The notes beneath the pieces are model-generated. The model was not told the DNA's origin, made no database searches, and saw nothing but the letters and a program-made list of their open reading frames with translations. A stretch of DNA of 64,000 nucleotides from Cepaea nemoralis (taxonomy: Eukaryota > Mollusca > Gastropoda > Stylommatophora > Helicidae). The stretch spans positions 150,001-214,000 of the forward strand of contig JACEFZ010004189.1 in assembly GCA_014155875.1 (NCBI GenBank), read 5' to 3'. The stretch's first letter is position 1; each line of letters opens with the position of its first letter. This document shows positions 59,400 to 64,000 of the stretch, piece after piece. A program made the translations under genes and the position numbers.

Positions 59400-60602
59400 G
59401 AGAGACTTGACAAAAACCCGGTTTAAGACAAGCATGTGTTTTGTCTCTGGTTCTGTTCTCTTTCTTTATAGTGAAGTAATTATGAGATAGATTAAAACAG
59501 AGACCAACAATAACAGTTGGAGGCTAAAATATTAACAATCTACTCTGTGCAGATGACACAGTATTGATGGCGGACAATGCAAAAGATCGACAAAAACTTT
59601 TGAACATTGTACTAACATTAGCATGCAAAAAAGGACTATCCTTGAAAATCAAGATTAAAACAAAAAAAAGCAGTGGTTTTATCAAAGAAAAAGATGACAC
59701 TAATATGTGATATACAATAGAAAGGAAATTGCTTAACCAAGTTGATAAATTTAAATATGTATGGGTAATTACAACATCAGATTGAAGGTGCGTGCCGGAA
59801 ATTAGAAGTAGGAAAGGTCAAGTAAGAGCTGCATTTCAGAAAATAAAACGGCCTTTTGCAATAAGCTATAATCATTGACCGGTCTCTGTGGCTAAGGGCT
59901 TGCGAACGCGGTTTGAGAGCCCGTATACCCGGGTTCGAAACACGGCATTGCTGGTTTTTTTTCGAAAAAGGTATAGGAGTCAGTCGTTCAGAAAGCAATG
60001 GCAAACTACTTAAAGTAAAATTTGCCCAGGAATAACGAACAGCGAAAATGCTACGGTTGACTGCTACGTCTTGTGAAGGACATGGAACTTAATTGTTTTT
60101 TAATAATCATTGAATGTAAGAAAGAAAGTGATGAAATCTGATATAAAACATGTTTTGCTGTCTCGCAGTGAATCATGTGAACATCAATGTCTGGCAGTGA
60201 ATCATGTGAACATCACTGAACATGAATGGGCGTGAATGAACGAAGTAGGAATAGCTTAGAAGCAACGGTAATGTGGTTTCTGAAACGGATACTTTGGACT
60301 GACTGAGTAACTATTAACAATTGCCTGTGAAAGGCTATTGAAACTAAAATAGTATATAGCACTATAAACAAGAGGCAACCAGTATTCTTTGGACATGTGC
60401 TAGGAAGAGAGATATTGGAAAGCATTGTCACGACTGGAAATATCAGTGGGAATAGAGACAGAGGAGGACCAAGAGAAATAATGGTGAAAGGACTGAGACG
60501 GTGTCATTGATGATCATCAGAGTTGATCTATGTCACCAAGGACCTACATCTATTGAGAGACATGATCGCCTACACCATTTACCAAAGCACACGATGATGA
60601 TG
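59400..60602 (+). pseudogene. LINE-A 3' half, decayed, with (GAT)n tail
   Basis: Plus-strand blocks: LRQACVLSLVLFSFF, NINNLLCADDTVLMADNAKD, ACKKGLSLKIK, LLNQVDKFKYVWVITTSD and RSRKGQVRAAFQKIK. After SINE-4b come RNSLEATVMWFLKRILW, KRQPVFFGHVLGREILES, IVTTGNISGNRDRGGPRE and DLHLLRDMIAYTIYQ. The element closes with GATGATGATGATGAAA at 60593-60608, the same kind of tail as the copy at 15818. Stops and shifts are common. Confidence 0.85.
59869..60113 (+). mobile_element. tRNA-derived SINE (SINE-4b) with 11-bp TSD
   Basis: ATAATCATTGA at 59869-59879 and 60103-60113 bounds a 223-bp insertion. The A-box TGGCTAAGGGC (59889-59899) and B-box GGGTTCGAAAC (59931-59941) are well preserved. The shared AGCAATGGCAAACTACT block links it to SINE-4a at 28309-28554. 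Confidence 0.92.
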
Positions 60603-60791
60603 ATGAAATAGTACCATTCTGAAGCTGATATCATTATCCTAATCATCACTATCTATTTCATCATCATCACTAGGGCAAGGCATTTTGATGTTTTCATATT
60701 GTTGCCCTGGATATTCTATAGTTATATAATTACTTGGTAGTATACTTTAATTACAATTATACGATGTTTATAACGTATTCAACTGCAAATT

Positions 60792-60945
60792 TTGGTCTCT
60801 AAGTAACTAAATTAAGATACACTTGTGCATGCCTCAATGAGCTTTGTGCATATGCTGCTGAACTGATGTTGGTCTCTAAGTAACTAAATTAAGATACACT
60901 TGTGCATGCCTCAATGAGCTTTGTGCATTTGCTGCTGAACTGATA
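60792..60945. repeat. 77-bp tandem duplication
   Basis: TTGGTCTCTAAGTAACTAAA through GCTGCTGAACTGATG occurs twice, at 60792-60868 and 60869-60945, with one visible difference (GCATATG versus GCATTTG). Non-coding. Confidence 0.92.
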
Positions 60946-61090
60946 TTTTGTAGACCACCCGGCACTCGGTGTCTGGTGTGATTTAATTACTTATCCTACA
61001 TTACAATTTATTTATAAACACCATCCCCAACCAACTTCTTATCCTACAATACAATTTGATTACAAGCACCAATTCCACTTCCAATCATGG

Positions 61091-61978
61091 ATGGGTCGGG
61101 CGGAAGATGTCGTCGGACAGGTCTGCAGTCTTGCCAGTATCAACCCCGGCAAGGAATGGGTGCCGGTGCCTCCAGCTTTTAAGTGTACCTTCTCCTGCAT
61201 TATCACACTCGACAGACGGTGCAGAGAGCAGAACCCTGCCGCTGTCAATGTAGAGGTTAACGCGCTCATCTATGATCACTCAGATAGCCCCGAAGTGCTC
61301 ATCTATACAGATGGATCTATTGTAAAGCAGCAGAGAAGTGCGTGGGCATTTACAGCCCGTTCAGCGGGCCGAACCGTTCAAGAATCCAGTGGTGCTAACT
61401 CTATGACCACGAGCAGCATGACGATGGAGGTGATGGCAGTTACACAGGCTTTCATATGGCTGGAATCACAGCATTATACCAACGTGTGTGTACTAAGTGA
61501 TTCAATGAGCATGATTCAGAAGGTCGAAGCTGGATCTGTACGTAGACAGTGGACTGAGTCGCTGCGGAAGTCTGTTGTCCGCAAAGTCACCTTCATCTTC
61601 GTCCCGGGACATGCGGGAGTCGAGGGAGTCGAGGGAAATGAACGAGCTGATAAATTGGCTGGCTCTGCACCCCCTGTAGATGGCCAGCCCATGGATCGTG
61701 CGGATGTTATTAACGCCCTTAAAGATATGACGAGAACAGAGGATTTTGACGCCAGTGATTCCACATCGCTCTCCAGGATGAAAGACCTGGGAGTAAGAAT
61801 CGGCACAGCCAGACGCGAGAGGTACATCGGGAAAACAAAGCGCCGCGTCAACCAACACAGAACTGGCACTATTAGCCACCGGACGCTGATGCATATGCTG
61901 GGGGGGGGGGGGGAGGATCTGAGCACCTATGGACATGTCCGGAGTGCAACGAAAATACCCCAACTGATAACTAACTAA
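61091..61978 (+). pseudogene. LINE RNase H domain and C-terminus
   Basis: The 295-codon frame encodes an RNase H with the full D-E-D-D set: VLIYTDGSIV (D), SMTMEVMAVTQAF (E), CVLSDSMSMIQ (D) and FVPGHAGV--GNERADKLAG (D). A VEG unit is duplicated (GVEGVEGNE) within the last motif, which lengthens a normally tight loop. The C-terminal end is shifted by a 14-G run at 61900-61913; in the shifted frame it would read like EHLWTCPECNE, as in LINE-C. Only this end of the polyprotein is present, so it is a truncated copy although the frame is long. Confidence 0.85.
61900..61913 (+). repeat. Poly-G run (14 G)
   Basis: A homopolymer within the LINE-C coding end; its length decides the final reading frame. 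Confidence 0.85.
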
Positions 61979-62433
61979 ACTAACTAAACTAACTAACTAA
62001 TTCCAATTCCGTCCTAGTATTTAAACTACTTTATAATTTGGTTAGACGTACCACTTCCTTCCAATTACTTATAAAATATTATAATTTGGTTAGACGTATC
62101 ACTTCTGGCCAGTTACTTATCCTACATTATAAATTGCTAAAATGCACCAAGTATTTATCAAACGTTATAATTTGGTTAAAGGCCCCACTTTCTTCCTATA
62201 ATTTATCAAACATTATAACATGGTTAAACTTTCTGCTTCCCTCCAAGTACTTATTCTTCATTATAATTTCTTTAGAAACACCACTTCAGACAAATTACTT
62301 ATTCTACGAGTATACTGTAACTTGGTTAGACATACCACGTTAGTCTAAAACGTATCCTACAATATAATTTGGTTAGACCTATACTTATCCTACATTCATG
62401 TTCTCCTGTTATTTACTTTGATTGTCCTTCCAG

Positions 62434-62589
62434 TTTCTATAACCATCTCTCCCACGACAACCCGAGCTTAATAAGCGCTGGGGACCATCTCTACCTGCAA
62501 ATCTTCGAGCAGCTGAACCAGAGAAATATTATCAACAATACTATCATCATTGTCTTCAGCGATCACGGAGAACGACTCGGCAAAGTTCG
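62434..62589 (+). CDS. DUF229-family protein, second recognised exon
   Basis: A pyrimidine-rich acceptor (TTTGATTGTCCTTCCAG) ends at 62433. The first base completes the codon begun at 58644-58645 (AG+T, Ser), so the phases match. The 156-bp exon encodes FYNHLSHDNPSLISAGDHLY, then LQIFEQLNQRNIINNTIIIV and FSDHGERLGKVR. The SDHG motif is the usual metal-binding Asp-His of the alkaline phosphatase superfamily, and it follows the first exon's region as expected in DUF229 proteins. The donor is CG/GTATGT at 62589/62590. Later exons, which would carry the C-terminal part, lie beyond 64000 or were not recognised. Confidence 0.85.
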
Positions 62590-64000
62590 GTATGTTAAAT
62601 TATGACCATTGTGTATTACTTGTTTTATGTTACCTTCTAGTGGCACAGCCTGCGTGATGTCGGCAATGGGCCGACGTAAATATTACTACCTGTAGCATAA
62701 TGGCTAACCACCATTATTCAGTTACCAAGACCGCAAGCCAAGAAGAGGAAATAATAAAACAATTGACTTCACAACCACAAACTGAAACTAGGACTTAAAA
62801 CTTAACATCGAAACTGGAACTGCATAAGTGACAGATGACGTGGATTCTTAGAAAGATTTCATCAGACAAAGCTCGGAAGACCATTGGACGAAATAGACAT
62901 GTGACCCGCTTTCGCGCCAACGCATGATTTGCATATGTTAATATTTCATCAGAATATGGTAAGCCCACACTTTTCCTGCAACCAGCCTGATGAACAGACA
63001 TGAGAAGCTGGTGTGACCAAATTTTCAAACATGGGATTGCGGAGTGTCTAGATCCGAGGTAAGCTTGTAATTCCCGAGATTAGACTAAGAACCCGATGTA
63101 TCAGGTATCCAGAAATGGTATCCAGTGTTTGTGATGTCAATTGAAATGTATCATTATTAATTAAAACCTCTGAAATGTAAAAATGCTCGACTGTAGATTC
63201 TGACGACGCAGAGCCGTTCCCGGGCAAACAGACACTCTAATACTCTCTTCGATGAAACTGCAATCTCTGATATTCTTAAAGATAATTATAAACTTTAAGA
63301 AGTGCATTATACTACTCCATTCTATTCTGAACGACTGTACGAAGTGATGATTCTAAAGCAATCTTGTGCATTTCAGCAGACACTGATTAAAAAAAAAAAT
63401 GCTATCACTACCTACAGCTAAAATGACAGTTCGTGTTCTAGAATAAGTGCCTTGTTTTAAAACAGACTTATCTATGTCTATTTTCAATTTAGAAAGTTGA
63501 GAGAGAAATCCAATCTTTTCTTTCTGCTTCATCTATTGAATGGATAGGGTTTGAAGGATAAATATTTATATTTATGTCAAATTTTAATTACATAAGAGCA
63601 CTTATGAACTGCATTGCATCAGAAGAGTTGAGCTTCGTGGAACTCCATCACACGAAGTGAACTTAACTCATTACGCAACATAACTTAAAACACAACACCA
63701 CTGAACACCACTCATCAACACACAACCCAACACTCAACATCACAACAACAACAGATAATGGGAGAGAGTTATTAGACACAGAAGAAGAAGAAGTTGGTTA
63801 ATTGGGAAAACACAGAGAATTATTTATACACATTGTAAACACCATTGAGTGGAAGAAATGTTATAAATGTATGTCATTTATTTACATGCATCTTGACACA
63901 TTCTCAGTCTTGTCACTGTCTTACTGTACACGTTCACTGACCCCAGGTCAAATGAGAACTTACATACAGCAGGAACCAGTTGATACAAGGCGTACACAGT
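62590..64000 (+). other. Probable intron of the DUF229 gene, no feature recognised
   Basis: It starts with a strong donor (GTATGT). I see no further exon with DUF229 similarity and no recognisable mobile element. Short simple stretches occur (ACAACAACAACAG near 63745, GAAGAAGAAGAAG near 63781). Confidence 0.4.

Larger units (their letters stand above)
61079..62007 (+). mobile_element. LINE-C-like insertion with RNase H and (ACTA)n tail
   Basis: TTCCAAT at 61079-61085 and 62001-62007 is a candidate 7-bp TSD, although similar words occur in the surrounding repeat. The element is 5'-truncated (it starts just before RNase H) and ends with ACTAACTAAACTAACTAAAC-type simple sequence at 61969-62000. 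Confidence 0.75.
60975..62400. repeat. Diverged intronic tandem repeat (~50-60 bp), split by a LINE-C
   Basis: The words ACTTATCCTACATTA, TATAATTTGGTTAGAC and ACCACTTC recur irregularly at 60980-61085 and 62001-62400. The LINE-C copy at 61086-62000 sits between them. Confidence 0.7.
58646..62433 (+). other. Intron of the DUF229 gene, filled with mobile-element debris
   Basis: Its boundaries are GT (58646) and AG (62433). In order it holds a transposase-like fragment, a LINE-B piece with inverted 5' end, a LINE-A relic with a SINE, a 77-bp tandem duplication, and a diverged tandem repeat split by a LINE-C element. Confidence 0.8.

Overview
The window is animal nuclear DNA that is rich in tandem repeats and retrotransposon debris and poor in genes. 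The mix of RTE-type LINEs with an APE endonuclease, a second LINE with a C-terminal C2H2 finger, several tRNA-derived SINE families, a Ty3/gypsy element, and one spliced DUF229-family gene suggests a lophotrochozoan, most likely a gastropod mollusc. That placement is an inference from family resemblance and cannot be proved from this sequence alone.

Layout. 1-2.4 kb: decayed LINE pieces, one interrupted by a later LINE with a clear target-site duplication (TSD). 2.4-7.5 kb: a 59-bp minisatellite split by an almost intact LTR retrotransposon (2752-7413; TSD AGCGT; LTRs differ at only a few positions) that has lost reverse transcriptase, RNase H and most of integrase. 7.6-11.4 kb: a ~60-bp minisatellite with a variable poly-C tract in most units. 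11.4-15.4 kb: two SINEs, a LINE relic and a broken DDE transposase. 15.8-19.1 kb: a near full-length RTE element. 19.2-22.1 kb: simple repeats and a 28-bp array. 22.8-26.4 kb: an old RTE copy split by a LINE and by a SINE, each with its own TSD. 26.4-29.3 kb: microsatellites and another RTE copy carrying a SINE. 29.4-31.0 kb: a 52-bp array, then an internally deleted LINE-B copy (to about 33.4 kb), then array remnants. 34.35-34.82 kb: a LINE 3' end. 35.35-55.63 kb: a single 40-bp satellite array of about 500 copies. 55.66-56.78 kb: a 38-bp array (2 x 19 bp). 57.4-62.6 kb: two exons of a DUF229 gene, separated by a 3.8-kb intron full of transposon fragments. 62.6-64 kb: apparently intronic or non-coding.

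Naming used here. 'LINE-A' is the RTE-like family with microsatellite tails of (GAT)n. 'LINE-B' is the family with an APE endonuclease, an RT and a C2H2 finger. 'LINE-C' is the family known here only from RNase H 3' ends. SINE-1 to SINE-4 are labels for this window only.

The only host gene I can support is the DUF229 gene. Tandem arrays make up roughly 40-45 percent of the window. I found no operon-like or defence-like system. The most unusual items are the gag-protease-only LTR element that looks recently inserted, the 20-kb satellite with long-range internal duplications, the poly-C minisatellite, and the nested insertions whose order can be read from their TSDs.
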